DNA from: an uncultured Eubacteriales bacterium
GTDB lineage: Bacteria > Bacillota > Clostridia > Christensenellales > Aristaeellaceae
Assembly (NCBI GenBank): GCA_900548125.1
Contig: URJN01000020.1
Span: 1 to 13,855 of the forward strand
Reading direction: 5' to 3'
DNA: 13,855 bases
A program made the translations under genes and the position numbers. Shown here piece after piece: positions 1 through 6,908 of this stretch; position 1 is the first letter of the stretch; each line of letters begins with the position of its first letter. The notes beneath the pieces are model-generated. The model did not search any database. It was not told where the DNA came from and saw nothing but the letters and a program-made list of their open reading frames with translations.

Positions 1-1439
1 AGCCGTTTGGCATACGCCGTATAATCCGCGCGAAGTGTCTTATCCAAATCGCCAATCTGTTCGCGCAGGCTCGGATAACCGAACGCCTGCCAATCAAACA
101 TGTGTCCTGTTTCATGAAAGAACGTGACCAGATTCGTTTCCAGTTTCAGCCGGCTTTCCTTCGGTCCCAGCTTGGACAAATCTAAATAAACCTTTTGCTC
201 GGACGGCATATAGTATGCCGTTCCTCCCTGATAAGCAAAGTCGCCTTGAATCATGTACGCATTTCTGTTCCAGAACTCCAGCTCGTCATCATCCAGCTTG
301 CCGAGCTGGTTCAAAATCGCCTTGCGGTTCTTTTCGCTAATACTCTGCGCCCACGGAAGCGAGCCAATCTTGGAAAGAATCTGTTCGCGCCGCCCGCCTG
401 TTGCAGTTGAGCTGTTATCCAGCTTCATTGTACCACGGGCATCCAGTCGGGTCAAGGCAGGTTTTCCGACTTTCCATTCTCCGAACGCCGCATCCAGCTC
501 CGCATCCTCGCCGCCGTCCACCCACGCGCCGAGCCGATCTGCCACGTCCGAAAGCTCCGGCACGACCTGCCACGTCGCGCAAAGGCACTGCGCGTGCGGC
601 ATGGGTACGTCGTCAATCGGAAAGTTTCCGCGCCCCAGTCCTTCGTCATGGCTGGCGTATGCGTCGCAGATATCCTCGCCGAATCGGGCGACCTGCCGCT
701 CGTAGTGACTGGGGCTGAGCTGCCAGTGCATCGCTTTACAAAACGGGTTTGCCTTCGCCGCCGCCATGTTCGCCGCCCAGTATGCGTGGTTAATCGCCGT
801 GCGCGCCAATCTTTGCGCGTTGTAGTCGATCTGCCGATCAAAGGGAATATCCGGGTAAAGCGTCAGCCAGCTGACCGGCATTTTCGCTTTCGGGCTGACA
901 TACGCCTCCAAGTCCTGCGCGATTTGCAGCGCGCTGCGATGCTGGGCAATCCCCTGCGTCAGAATATCCTCAATGCTGCCTTGCAGCTGGTCGGTGCGGT
1001 TCCATATCCGGCGCGACAGGCTTTTCCCGTCGCGGTACATCCGCCCGTCGATCAGCATCCGCAGCGCCGCGTCCGGCGTTCGGGAAAATGTGCCGGTAAA
1101 GCTCCCGTCCACGCCGACCATCGCCAGCGCGTCGTTCAGCCACCCTTCCACCGTATCCCCCGGCAGTCCTGCCGACTTGCGCATGCCGGAGAGGATCGTG
1201 CCACCCAGCTCGCCGCGCATCTGCTCGATGCGCTTTTCAAGCGCTTTCTGGTAATCCTTTACCCAGCGCTCGGTCAGCGTTCCCACCTTGGTCGTTTCCG
1301 CCCGCTTCGCCAAGTCTCGCGCCGCCTGTGTGTAGATGCCCTGAATCTTCTTGCCGGTGATGTCGATGTTCTTCAGGTGCGCCGCGCGGGCGGCAGCCAT
1401 GCGCGCTTCAAAGTCCTTGTAGGTCATCCCCTGCGCCAT
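1..1439 (-). CDS. MuF/SPP1 gp7-like minor head protein with C-terminal HExxH domain (partial)
   Basis: I translated this gene by hand; it runs off the window, and 479 residues are visible. The ATG at 1439 follows an AAAGGAG site about 11 nt upstream, and an in-frame TAA lies at about 1478. The N-terminal half (about 1-190) is charged and helical. Residues about 200-295 look like the MuF domain, with an RTAINHAYWA helix, HWQLSPSHYERQ, a conserved ED-CD pair and a C-terminal PHAQCLC. MuF proteins bind the portal inside the procapsid, and this gene sits just after the portal gene, as expected. From about residue 340 the sequence leaves the MuF pattern. It contains HETGHMFD (442-449), a zinc-metallopeptidase-type HExxH motif. 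MuF proteins with variable C-terminal enzyme or toxin domains are known from temperate phages of Bacillota. The peptidase activity is inferred from the motif only; a third zinc ligand may lie beyond the edge. Confidence 0.85.
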   Translation of the reverse strand, partial: MAQGMTYKDFEARMAAARAAHLKNIDITGKKIQGIYTQAARDLAKRAETTKVGTLTERWVKDYQKALEKRIEQMRGELGGTILSGMRKSAGLPGDTVEGWLNDALAMVGVDGSFTGTFSRTPDAALRMLIDGRMYRDGKSLSRRIWNRTDQLQGSIEDILTQGIAQHRSALQIAQDLEAYVSPKAKMPVSWLTLYPDIPFDRQIDYNAQRLARTAINHAYWAANMAAAKANPFCKAMHWQLSPSHYERQVARFGEDICDAYASHDEGLGRGNFPIDDVPMPHAQCLCATWQVVPELSDVADRLGAWVDGGEDAELDAAFGEWKVGKPALTRLDARGTMKLDNSSTATGGRREQILSKIGSLPWAQSISEKNRKAILNQLGKLDDDELEFWNRNAYMIQGDFAYQGGTAYYMPSEQKVYLDLSKLGPKESRLKLETNLVTFFHETGHMFDWQAFGYPSLREQIGDLDKTLRADYTAYAKR

Positions 1440-1545
1440 GCCGCCGCTCGCTCCTTTCCTCTTGCGCGTCTGTCGCGTTTAACGCGCGTTTCCTGCGCGT
1501 TCGCGCTTTTCGTCGTGGGATTTTAGCCCCGCGCATCGTCGGGCT
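1440..1545. other. Portal-MuF spacer with CGCG-rich inverted repeat
   Basis: This 106-bp spacer is wider than the other late-gene junctions. It holds AACGCGC (1481-1487) and GCGCGTT (1495-1501), a 7-bp stem with a 7-nt loop. Many CGCG words surround it. No T tract follows on either strand, so it is not a classical terminator. The MuF ribosome binding site (AAAGGAG) lies at the low-coordinate end. I see no gene here. Confidence 0.4.
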
Positions 1546-2994
1546 TTACAGGGCGTTCTGCGCGGCTGCTTCCGTTTCCGCGCTGACCGCTGCATCGAAC
1601 CCGTCATCCAGCATTTTCTGCTCGGCGGCGATCTGCGCAAGCTCCGCGTTCCCGTCCGCGTCCGGCTGCCATTTTTCGAGATAACTCTTTCGGCTGCGCG
1701 CCTGCTGGCTGACCTCCTGCAAATCAAGCGTCCGCTCCGCGTCCTCGTCGTCGGCGATGGGATAGCGATGGTCGATGCTCACGGTAAAGTCAAGCGCGGG
1801 CAGGCTGCCCGCGCCGTAAACGCCCGCCATCTTCACCAGCGCCTGCACCATCCACCTAAGCGCCGCGTCCCACTCGTTCCACTTTTCCTCGCACCTCGTC
1901 GTCAGCTCCCAGTACAAGGCTTTCATTGCCTTGCCGGATGCCGCAAAGCCCTTGAGCTGTTCAAGAGATACGTTCGGTACGGACAGCAGGCTGTACATGT
2001 CGTTCTTGTCCCGGTTCAGCGCATTCTCGATGCGTTCATTATAGGAAAACTGCGCTTCAAGGATTTTTGCATCGACCTGATGGTCGCTGCTGGGGTCTGT
2101 CTGTGCGTCGATGGTTGCGCCTGGCGCGATCTTCACCCTGTCCATCGTTTCCTGATTCGCATCGCGGAAAACCCGCTGCGGGAACATATTGAATTTGAGC
2201 GCGTCGCGGTCGTCGCTTTTCAGCCGGTTATAGTCGTCTTGATTGTCCCAGAGGCGCTCCACGTCGCTCTTGCCCGTCATGTCGCCGGTCAAACCGTCGT
2301 TGATGATGACATAGACCGGGATGAAGTCAAGCCCCGTGTTCTCGTCGCTGTGGGTCTCGCTGATTGTCCGTCCCGTGCCGTCATACAACCCCTCGGTCAG
2401 ATAGCAGCGCCCGTCCCGCAGCTCGTACTTCTGCCGCCAGATACGCTGCTTGAGCCTGTCCGTGCTTTCATTCGTGTGGTAGAAGAAGATGACCTTCGTC
2501 AGCCTGTCCACGTCCTCCGGGTCGGTGTCGAAAACAAACTCCAAGCTGGGGCGAAACTGAATCCCCAGCCTGCCGCCGCGCCTGCCCGTGAGCTTGAGCG
2601 CGACACGCTTGCCAATGAAGCAGTCCTTCGCCGCGTCCAGCAGCTTCTTGCTCCACTTCTGTTCTTCCAGCAGCGCGGTCAGCCAGTCGCCGATAATATC
2701 CGCATTCGCCTGTGCCGCCTTGCTGTCCTTATCCTCGGGAACGACATGCAGCTCCGGCTCCACGCCCATCATATAGCGCGCTTCCTTGCCGATCAGCTCC
2801 GCGATGATGTTCGTCACCTTGACGGTCGGCGTGTAATCCAGCCCCTCGGTTTCGACCTGCCATCTCTGCCCGTCGCCATCGTACAGGCTGTAAAGCCGGA
2901 TAATATCGTTGATATCCCGCGTCACCTGCTCGCCGAGCAGTCCGGCAAGTTCCTGCTTGATCCAGTCTGTGCTGTTAAGTTGATAAGGCTGCAT
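1546..2994 (-). CDS. Phage portal protein, SPP1 gp6-like
   Basis: At 482 residues this is a normal length for the SPP1 gp6-type portal family. The N-terminus (helix with DINDIIRLYSLYDG, then TPTVKVTNIIAELIGKEARY) and the later FIPVYVIIND, SDVERLWDNQDDYNRLKSD and NMFPQRVF stretches fit the crown/wing/stem portal pattern. The charged, Ala-rich tail is also typical. The portal forms the dodecameric ring at one capsid vertex that the terminase docks on and DNA passes through. Its ATG shares one base with the terminase stop (TGATG at 2992-2996), so translation is probably coupled. Classical Mu carries a different portal family (gp29, DUF935), so the head module here looks mosaic. The family was recognised by eye, without an alignment. 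Confidence 0.85.
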   Translation of the reverse strand: MQPYQLNSTDWIKQELAGLLGEQVTRDINDIIRLYSLYDGDGQRWQVETEGLDYTPTVKVTNIIAELIGKEARYMMGVEPELHVVPEDKDSKAAQANADIIGDWLTALLEEQKWSKKLLDAAKDCFIGKRVALKLTGRRGGRLGIQFRPSLEFVFDTDPEDVDRLTKVIFFYHTNESTDRLKQRIWRQKYELRDGRCYLTEGLYDGTGRTISETHSDENTGLDFIPVYVIINDGLTGDMTGKSDVERLWDNQDDYNRLKSDDRDALKFNMFPQRVFRDANQETMDRVKIAPGATIDAQTDPSSDHQVDAKILEAQFSYNERIENALNRDKNDMYSLLSVPNVSLEQLKGFAASGKAMKALYWELTTRCEEKWNEWDAALRWMVQALVKMAGVYGAGSLPALDFTVSIDHRYPIADDEDAERTLDLQEVSQQARSRKSYLEKWQPDADGNAELAQIAAEQKMLDDGFDAAVSAETEAAAQNAL

Positions 2995-4346
2995 CAGCGT
3001 CTCGCCCCCTTTCCGCTCACGTTGCTCGTGCGCCTGCTCCTGTAAATATGCTCACGGTTGCCATACGCCACCGCGTCGATGCTGTGGTCATCGCCGTCCG
3101 GGTATCGCTCGACCAGCGTGCCGCTCTTGTCCCGCGCGTACTCATACGCGGCAAACTCGCGCGCCGCATTCGGACATGTTATCGGGTCGATGACGATCTG
3201 GTCGAGGTCGCGCAGCCAGTCATAGCCCGCCTGCCGCGAATTCTTGCCCTTCGTTACGCCGGTAATGTTGATGCCGTAGTCCGTTCGCAAATCGACGATG
3301 ACCTGCTTTGCCGCGTTATCCGCGCGGATCAGCTCGCCGTGGCGCGCAATCTTCTTACATGCCGCCGCGATCTGCTTGGTCGTCATCTCGTTTTGATAGA
3401 CCTCCTCGTAGATGTACAGCGTCCGCAGCTCGCCCGCCTCGTAGTAGGTCTTTTCGATGGCGTTCGGGTCAACATAGCCGAAGTCCATGCCGATGTTCGG
3501 CTTCAGCTCGAACCGCAGCCGGTCCTCCTTGGCAATCGGCTTGATGCGCAGCGCCTTAAAAACCGCGCCGCCCTCGCCGGTCGCAATGCCCAGATAGGTA
3601 TGCTCATATGCGCGCGGGTTGCGCACTTTCAGCTCCTCCGCGCGCTTGATGAATGTCGGTCCGAGCCATGCGGCAGGGACCATCGTATAGTCGCTGTGAT
3701 GAACAAAAACGCTCTTGCCGGGGTCTATTGCCCACTTGTTCACCCAGTTATTTGCGCTTTTCGGCGGGTTATAGGTGCAGACGCAGAGCGCAGCCTTGCC
3801 GCCGCGAATCGCGGAATCCAGCACATTCTCAATTTCGCCCTCGCCTGCAAACTCGTCGAGTTCTTCAAACCAGACATATTTGAAATATTTTCCGAACGGC
3901 AGCTTGATGGATTTGATTTTCTTCGGCTCGTCCAAGCCCTTGAAAACAATCTTCTGCCCCGTCCGCTCGTTGACGATCTCCATCGGGCTGACGGTCACTC
4001 TCCAGTGGTCACCCAGTCCCAGCACGTCAATCGCCCACTGCATCTGCTCAAAGACACTGCCGCGCAATGTATCTCCAACCTTGCGCAGCACCAGCGCGCA
4101 GGCATCCTCGTCATGCTCCAGTCCCGCGCTGATGCCGAGACTTGCCGTCGAGGATTTCATGCTGCCGCGTCCGCCACCCAAGAGCGCCTTGGTATATTCG
4201 CCGGTGTTGTCGAGCAAAAGGCTTAGAACCCCGTCAAAGCACCGCGCGGTATTTTCATGCAGACGGCGGTCGATGGCTTCCAGCTCTCCTTCCGGGCGTG
4301 TGGTCTTGCCGATCAGCTTCTCCAGAACGTTTTCCCGCTTTGCCAT
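2994..4346 (-). CDS. Terminase large subunit, PBSX/XtmB type
   Basis: The 450-residue product is the packaging motor: an N-terminal ATPase that pumps DNA and a C-terminal RNase H-fold nuclease that cuts it. Visible motifs are a Walker A-like GGGRGSMKSS (57-66), Walker B YVWFEELDEF (157-166), a CTYNPP coupling motif (190-195), a nuclease Asp in GMDFGY (286-291) and a late DDHSIDAVAYG acidic cluster. I chose the ATG at 4346 because AAAGGCGGTGAG precedes it. An in-frame ATG 16 codons upstream (4394) has no comparable site. The gene heads the head cluster, overlaps the portal start by one base, and is preceded by a long leader with a terminator. The likely small subunit (gp27-like) lies upstream, on the far side of the NusG-like gene. 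This separation is unusual. Confidence 0.9.
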   Translation of the reverse strand: MAKRENVLEKLIGKTTRPEGELEAIDRRLHENTARCFDGVLSLLLDNTGEYTKALLGGGRGSMKSSTASLGISAGLEHDEDACALVLRKVGDTLRGSVFEQMQWAIDVLGLGDHWRVTVSPMEIVNERTGQKIVFKGLDEPKKIKSIKLPFGKYFKYVWFEELDEFAGEGEIENVLDSAIRGGKAALCVCTYNPPKSANNWVNKWAIDPGKSVFVHHSDYTMVPAAWLGPTFIKRAEELKVRNPRAYEHTYLGIATGEGGAVFKALRIKPIAKEDRLRFELKPNIGMDFGYVDPNAIEKTYYEAGELRTLYIYEEVYQNEMTTKQIAAACKKIARHGELIRADNAAKQVIVDLRTDYGINITGVTKGKNSRQAGYDWLRDLDQIVIDPITCPNAAREFAAYEYARDKSGTLVERYPDGDDHSIDAVAYGNREHIYRSRRTSNVSGKGARR

Positions 4347-4492
4347 CTTCTCACCGCCTTTCAGAAACGAGGGAACGATGGGGCTTTGCCCCAAGTCCGG
4401 GAAACTCGCATAGTCGCCGTTCCGGCTCCTTGCGATTTCCGATTTTCACCATGCTTCTTCCCTCACAGCGGGCGCATGGCTCTAATCCCCCA

Positions 4493-4513
4493 CCAGAAAC
4501 CTGAGGTTTCTGG
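4493..4513 (-). promoter_or_regulatory. Perfect 9-bp hairpin in late leader
   Basis: CCAGAAACC and GGTTTCTGG are perfectly complementary around a 3-nt loop. No U tract follows on the minus strand (TGGGGGATT), so it is unlikely to terminate transcription. It lies just downstream of a -10-like TATAAA (4528-4523). A transcript starting there would begin almost at this hairpin, which could protect the 5' end. Confidence 0.45.
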
Positions 4514-4522
4514 ACTTCCCAC

Positions 4523-4528
4523 TTTATA
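4523..4528 (-). promoter_or_regulatory. Possible late promoter -10 element
   Basis: On the minus strand TATAAA (5 of 6 matches to TATAAT) lies between the terminator and the terminase. No -35 box is seen at 16-18 bp; the nearest candidate, TTGTAA at 4555-4550, is 21 bp away. A good -10 without a -35 is what an activator-dependent phage promoter would show, but a short AT-rich patch also arises by chance. Confidence 0.25.
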
Positions 4529-4552
4529 AACTTGACATTGAACGCGCGCTTA

Positions 4553-4596
4553 CAAAAAACTAAAAAGAGACAGTACGCCGCGTCCTGCGTACTGTC
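4553..4596 (-). terminator. Rho-independent terminator between NusG-like gene and terminase
   Basis: On the minus strand a perfect 10-bp stem, GACAGTACGC/GCGTACTGTC (arms 4596-4587 and 4578-4569) with an 8-nt loop, is followed at once by TCTTTTTAGTTTTTTG. This is a textbook intrinsic terminator pointing toward the terminase. It would stop transcription of the head genes unless bypassed, and the gene immediately upstream encodes a NusG/LoaP-like antiterminator. Confidence 0.9.
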
Positions 4597-4780
4597 CAAA
4601 CAAGGAGGTTTCCCAGACCGCCGCGTGGGTCATGCCCCGCTTTGGCGGATGAAGCCCGAAGCATTTCGGGCATAGCTTCGCCCTCCGGCGCTCGAATCGA
4701 GGCTGGCTGGCGTTGTCGGAGTACCGTCCGACCCGTCTGTTCGGGCTTTCCGGCGTGGGGAATCCTCGACCCGCCGCCTT

Positions 4781-5296
4781 TCAGCCCTGCTTATCGTCCG
4801 TTTGTTCAAATACCGCGTGCATCGTCACTTCGCGCATGCCGCCCGGCAGGTCGAGCGCGACCGTAATCACGCCCTGCCTTGCGTCCGCGCAGGTGATCGT
4901 ATGCGTCACTTCCAGCAGCGGTCCGCCGACCACTTCGGTCACGCCGTTTTGCCGGACTACCTGCGTCCCCTGTACGCCGTGCCAGTATAGCGCCATGACC
5001 GCCGTCATCTGCTCCTCCGGGATTGCCTCGTAAGGTTCGCCGAGGATGCGCAGCACGCCGCGCAAATGCCGCAGCCTCTGCCACATATCGGCGGTCATAA
5101 TGCAGCCGACGAACACATAGCCCGGCATGAGGATGCGCTCGCGCTCCTGTCCGCGCGTCGTGTAATGCTCGACCGGCAGCAGGCTGTCCGCGTCGCCCAG
5201 TCCGTAGACCGCCAGTGCCACGTCGCGCTCCTCGCCGGTGCGCACATGCAGCGCGAACCACTCGCGCCCCTGATGATCTCTGTATTCACGTTTCAC
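4781..5296 (-). CDS. NusG/LoaP-like processive antitermination factor
   Basis: The 171-residue protein has the two-domain layout of NusG paralogues. The NGN domain spans about 12-105: REWFALHVRTGEERDVA at the start, the hallmark PGYVFVG (58-64), then LRGVLRILGEPYEAIPEEQM. A KOW-like domain (about 118-165) contains VVGGPLLEV and ITVALDLPGGMREVTMHAVFE. NusG-family proteins bind the RNA polymerase clamp; specialised members (RfaH, LoaP) act on single operons and read through terminators. The start is a GTG at 5296, behind AAGGTGGTGG. It overlaps the gp27-like gene by 11 bp, so translation is probably coupled. The gene lies directly before a structured leader with a strong terminator and the head genes, which suggests late-gene control. 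A host-type NusG is unlikely given the phage context. LoaP subclass is inferred, not proven. Confidence 0.8.
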   Translation of the reverse strand: MKREYRDHQGREWFALHVRTGEERDVALAVYGLGDADSLLPVEHYTTRGQERERILMPGYVFVGCIMTADMWQRLRHLRGVLRILGEPYEAIPEEQMTAVMALYWHGVQGTQVVRQNGVTEVVGGPLLEVTHTITCADARQGVITVALDLPGGMREVTMHAVFEQTDDKQG

Positions 5297-5858
5297 TGGC
5301 TTCCACCACCTTTTCCGCCGCCGTCAGGCTGGCTTTTTCAAGCTGCCCCAGCAGCTCCGGGTTATGCCGCACCTGCTCGGTCAGCTCCGCCATCAGCGCG
5401 CGGCGCACGGTTTCCACGTCCTTCGCGTAGGCACGCACCATGCGCTCCTTATAGACGGCGTTGCGCTGGTTCTTGAGCACCAGCTCGATCAGCTTGGGCA
5501 GGGGGATTTCCCCATAATCCTCTGCCGATGCGTCCGAAAGCACCTGAATCAGGTTGTCCATGACCAGTGCGTTCGCCGCATCGGAAAGCTCAAGTCCCCG
5601 ATGTTCCTGCATCGCCGTGATGATCGCGTTCGCATTTTCGCGAGCATATTGCAGCCGCATCGCCGCCCGCCCTGTGCGCTGGGCATATCGCCCGATGGCG
5701 CTCTTGCTGATGGGATAGCCGCTGTCCGTCGCCCAGTCCGCAATCTCCTTGTAGCTGACAGTCTTATCCAGCAGCATACTTTCTACCTGAACACGGATGT
5801 CGTCCGGCAGCTCGTCCATGCGGCTGACGATCCGCGTGCGCTCCCGCTTGCGTCCCAT
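5286..5858 (-). CDS. Mu gp27-like protein (DUF3486), putative small terminase
   Basis: The 190-residue product has the gp27 signature near its N-terminus: RMDELPDDIRVQVESMLL, then SYKEIADWATDSGYPISKSAIGRYAQR (about 35-61), a helix-turn-helix. The remainder is helical, with a Glu/Ala-rich C-terminus. In Mu, gp27 is in the terminase region and is thought to be the DNA-binding small subunit. The ATG at 5858 lies 3 bp after the previous stop and has only a weak site (AGTAAGAG). The 3' end overlaps the NusG-like gene. Its HTH module closely resembles the C-terminal part of the BRO protein encoded at 13055-13714. Confidence 0.85.
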   Translation of the reverse strand: MGRKRERTRIVSRMDELPDDIRVQVESMLLDKTVSYKEIADWATDSGYPISKSAIGRYAQRTGRAAMRLQYARENANAIITAMQEHRGLELSDAANALVMDNLIQVLSDASAEDYGEIPLPKLIELVLKNQRNAVYKERMVRAYAKDVETVRRALMAELTEQVRHNPELLGQLEKASLTAAEKVVEASET

Positions 5859-5861
5859 CTC

Positions 5862-6191
5862 TTACTGGCGCATCGGGTCGCCGAAAGCCACGCCCTCGTC
5901 GTCGAGCGTGCCTTCCATCAGGTCAATGCCCTTAGCGGTCAGGCGGACGAGCGCCTCCCTCGGCGGGTCCTGTACGAGGCTGAGAACCTCGTCGCCCAAA
6001 TAGCATTTGACATAGCCCTTATCCGCCAGATAGTAAATGTGTGAGCCGATCTCGTTCGCCGCCTGCGGATCGTCCTGCATGAGCGCGTATTCCAGCGTCC
6101 TCTGCATAACCGCCGCGCGCGGGTTCCCGAACAGCAGCGTCAGCACCGCGCCGCGCGCACACTTACGTCTGGCGATTGCCATCTTATCCAT
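5862..6191 (-). CDS. Mu gp26-slot small winged-helix-like protein
   Basis: This 109-residue protein lies between the gp25- and gp27-slot proteins, where Mu-like phages carry a small conserved protein often annotated as ArsR-like or VpaChn25_0724 family. Visible features are a basic N-terminus (MDKMAIARRKCARGAVL), a helical ALMQDDPQAANEIGSHIYYLADKGYVKCY segment resembling the recognition region of a winged helix, and an ALVRLTAKGIDLMEG wing/dimer stretch. GGAGGGAAGG precedes the ATG at 6191, which follows the upstream stop by 1 bp. Its role is unknown. Winged-helix DNA or protein binding is inferred from pattern only. Confidence 0.75.
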   Translation of the reverse strand: MDKMAIARRKCARGAVLTLLFGNPRAAVMQRTLEYALMQDDPQAANEIGSHIYYLADKGYVKCYLGDEVLSLVQDPPREALVRLTAKGIDLMEGTLDDEGVAFGDPMRQ

Positions 6192-6192
6192 C

Positions 6193-6465
6193 TTACCTTC
6201 CCTCCTTTTCCATGAGCAGTGTAATAATCTGATCCAGCTTCTGGTTCTGCTGTGCGTTCGAGCGGATGAAGTCCTCGCGCAGCGTATACAGGAACGGCAT
6301 CTGGTTAATCGCGTTGTTCAGCTTATCCTCCACCTCGGTGATACGCTTATCCTGTTCCTTGTCCCGTGCATCCTTCTTATCCATCCCGCGTTTGACGAAA
6401 AACGTGAGCGCACTAATCAGCAAACCGATGGCTCCCGTAACCGCCCAGAAAACATATTCCTCCAC
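6193..6465 (-). CDS. Mu gp25-slot membrane-anchored coiled-coil protein (DUF2730-like)
   Basis: I chose the GTG at 6465, which gives 90 residues. Upstream GTG (6474) and the longer open frame to 6561 would run through the terminator and promoter at 6482-6519. The product has one membrane segment (about 5-23, FWAVTGAIGLLISALTFFV), then a highly charged coiled coil (about 24-55) and a QNQKLDQIITLLMEKE tail. This is the layout of DUF2730/Mu gp25 proteins. It is the first gene after the presumed middle promoter, and its stop is 1 bp from the next start. A holin-accessory role cannot be excluded; nothing in the sequence supports enzymatic activity. Confidence 0.7.
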   Translation of the reverse strand: MEEYVFWAVTGAIGLLISALTFFVKRGMDKKDARDKEQDKRITEVEDKLNNAINQMPFLYTLREDFIRSNAQQNQKLDQIITLLMEKEGR

Positions 6466-6481
6466 TCTTTCCACCCCAATC

Positions 6482-6510
6482 AAAAAAGCCGCAGCCTTTC
6501 GGTTGCAGCC
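6482..6510 (-). terminator. Rho-independent terminator closing the early operon
   Basis: On the minus strand GGCTGCAACC and GGCTGCGGCT pair as a 10-bp stem with one A-C mismatch and two G-T wobbles, closed by a GAAA tetraloop. TTTTT follows (6486-6482). It lies about 70 bp beyond the Mor stop and before the gp25-slot gene, so it separates early from middle genes. Confidence 0.85.
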
Positions 6511-6565
6511 ATTGTAGCATAGTTTTCTGCGCCAGTCCTTTGACGTACTTATTACACGCACGTGT
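6511..6565 (-). promoter_or_regulatory. Candidate Mor-dependent middle promoter
   Basis: On the minus strand TATGCTACAAT contains an extended -10 (TGC then TACAAT, -10 at 6516-6511). No -35 box lies 16-18 bp upstream. A dyad, ACACG-N2-CGTGT (6554-6565), is centred about 55 bp above the expected start near 6504. Mu Pm likewise has a good -10, a poor -35 and a Mor-bound dyad, although the Mu site is centred nearer -43. The expected start falls inside the 5' arm of the terminator. Confidence 0.5.
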
Positions 6566-6580
6566 TAGAGATTTTGGGGT

Positions 6581-6895
6581 TCAGCCGTCAAAAAGGCTGG
6601 TCTGCCCTCGGATTTCTCCGCGTTCGTCAATCGACGCGATGCGTTTGACCCAGCTTTCGCTGACGTCGTATTTGAGCGCCAGCACCCGCGTATTCGTTCC
6701 GTCATATTCCTGTCGGATGCGGCGGTCGCGGATGTTTCGCAGCAGGCTGTCCAGCTTGGGAACATAGATAATCATGCCGCTGTATGATTCGACCAGTGTC
6801 AGCATGTTCTCCGTTCCCAGCAGCTCCGCCAGATCGAGCATCGTCGCGTTTGTAATGTCCTCCGGCTTCACGTCGTGCGCCCAGCTTGGAATCAT
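6581..6895 (-). CDS. mor: Mor-family transcription activator
   Basis: The 104-residue product matches the Mor/C family. An N-terminal dimerisation helix (TNATMLDLAELLGTENMLTLVESYSG, about 15-40) is followed by the conserved strand MIIYVPKLDSL (41-51). A basic linker with RRIRQEYDG comes next, then a C-terminal HTH (about 69-89, TRVLALKYDVSESWVKRIAS). In Mu, Mor is the last early protein and activates the middle promoter with RNA polymerase. The gene is again the last early gene here, just upstream of a terminator and a -35-less promoter candidate. The ATG at 6895 follows AAAGGAGGG. No second Mor/C-like gene is visible in the window. Confidence 0.9.
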   Translation of the reverse strand: MIPSWAHDVKPEDITNATMLDLAELLGTENMLTLVESYSGMIIYVPKLDSLLRNIRDRRIRQEYDGTNTRVLALKYDVSESWVKRIASIDERGEIRGQTSLFDG

Positions 6896-6908
6896 CCGCC
6901 GCCCTCCT

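Larger units (their letters stand above)
4347..4780. other. Gene-free structured leader upstream of the terminase
   Basis: No convincing gene lies in this 434-bp stretch. Read on the minus strand it carries, in order: GTCGGA/TCCGAC around 4714-4731; GCCCGAA/TTCGGGC (4654-4671), which competes with CGAAGC/GCTTCG (4657-4662 with 4675-4680); a strong terminator (4553-4596); an AT-rich -10-like patch (4523-4528); a 9-bp hairpin (4493-4513); GGGGC-AAA-GCCCC (4380-4392); and the terminase ribosome binding site. A 33-codon ORF with a weak ribosome binding site (4452-4351) ends on that site. It has no recognisable similarity, so I did not call it. The layout looks like an attenuator or antitermination leader. 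Confidence 0.6.

Noticed and set aside
594..1526. Long plus-strand open frame opposite the MuF gene
   Set aside because: Antisense shadow of a G+C-rich gene: Arg/His-rich product, no ribosome binding site, no domain.
1479..1727. 82-codon minus-strand frame at the portal-MuF junction
   Set aside because: Mostly overlaps the portal 3' end out of frame; Arg/Ser-rich, with no ribosome binding site of note.
1768..3045. 425-codon plus-strand open frame
   Set aside because: Antisense to the portal gene; composition typical of a shadow frame.
4351..4452. 33-codon minus-strand ORF with a GAGGG site, ending on the terminase ribosome binding site
   Set aside because: It could be a leader peptide, but the codon pattern and product show nothing recognisable, and it lies among hairpins. 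Not called without conservation data.
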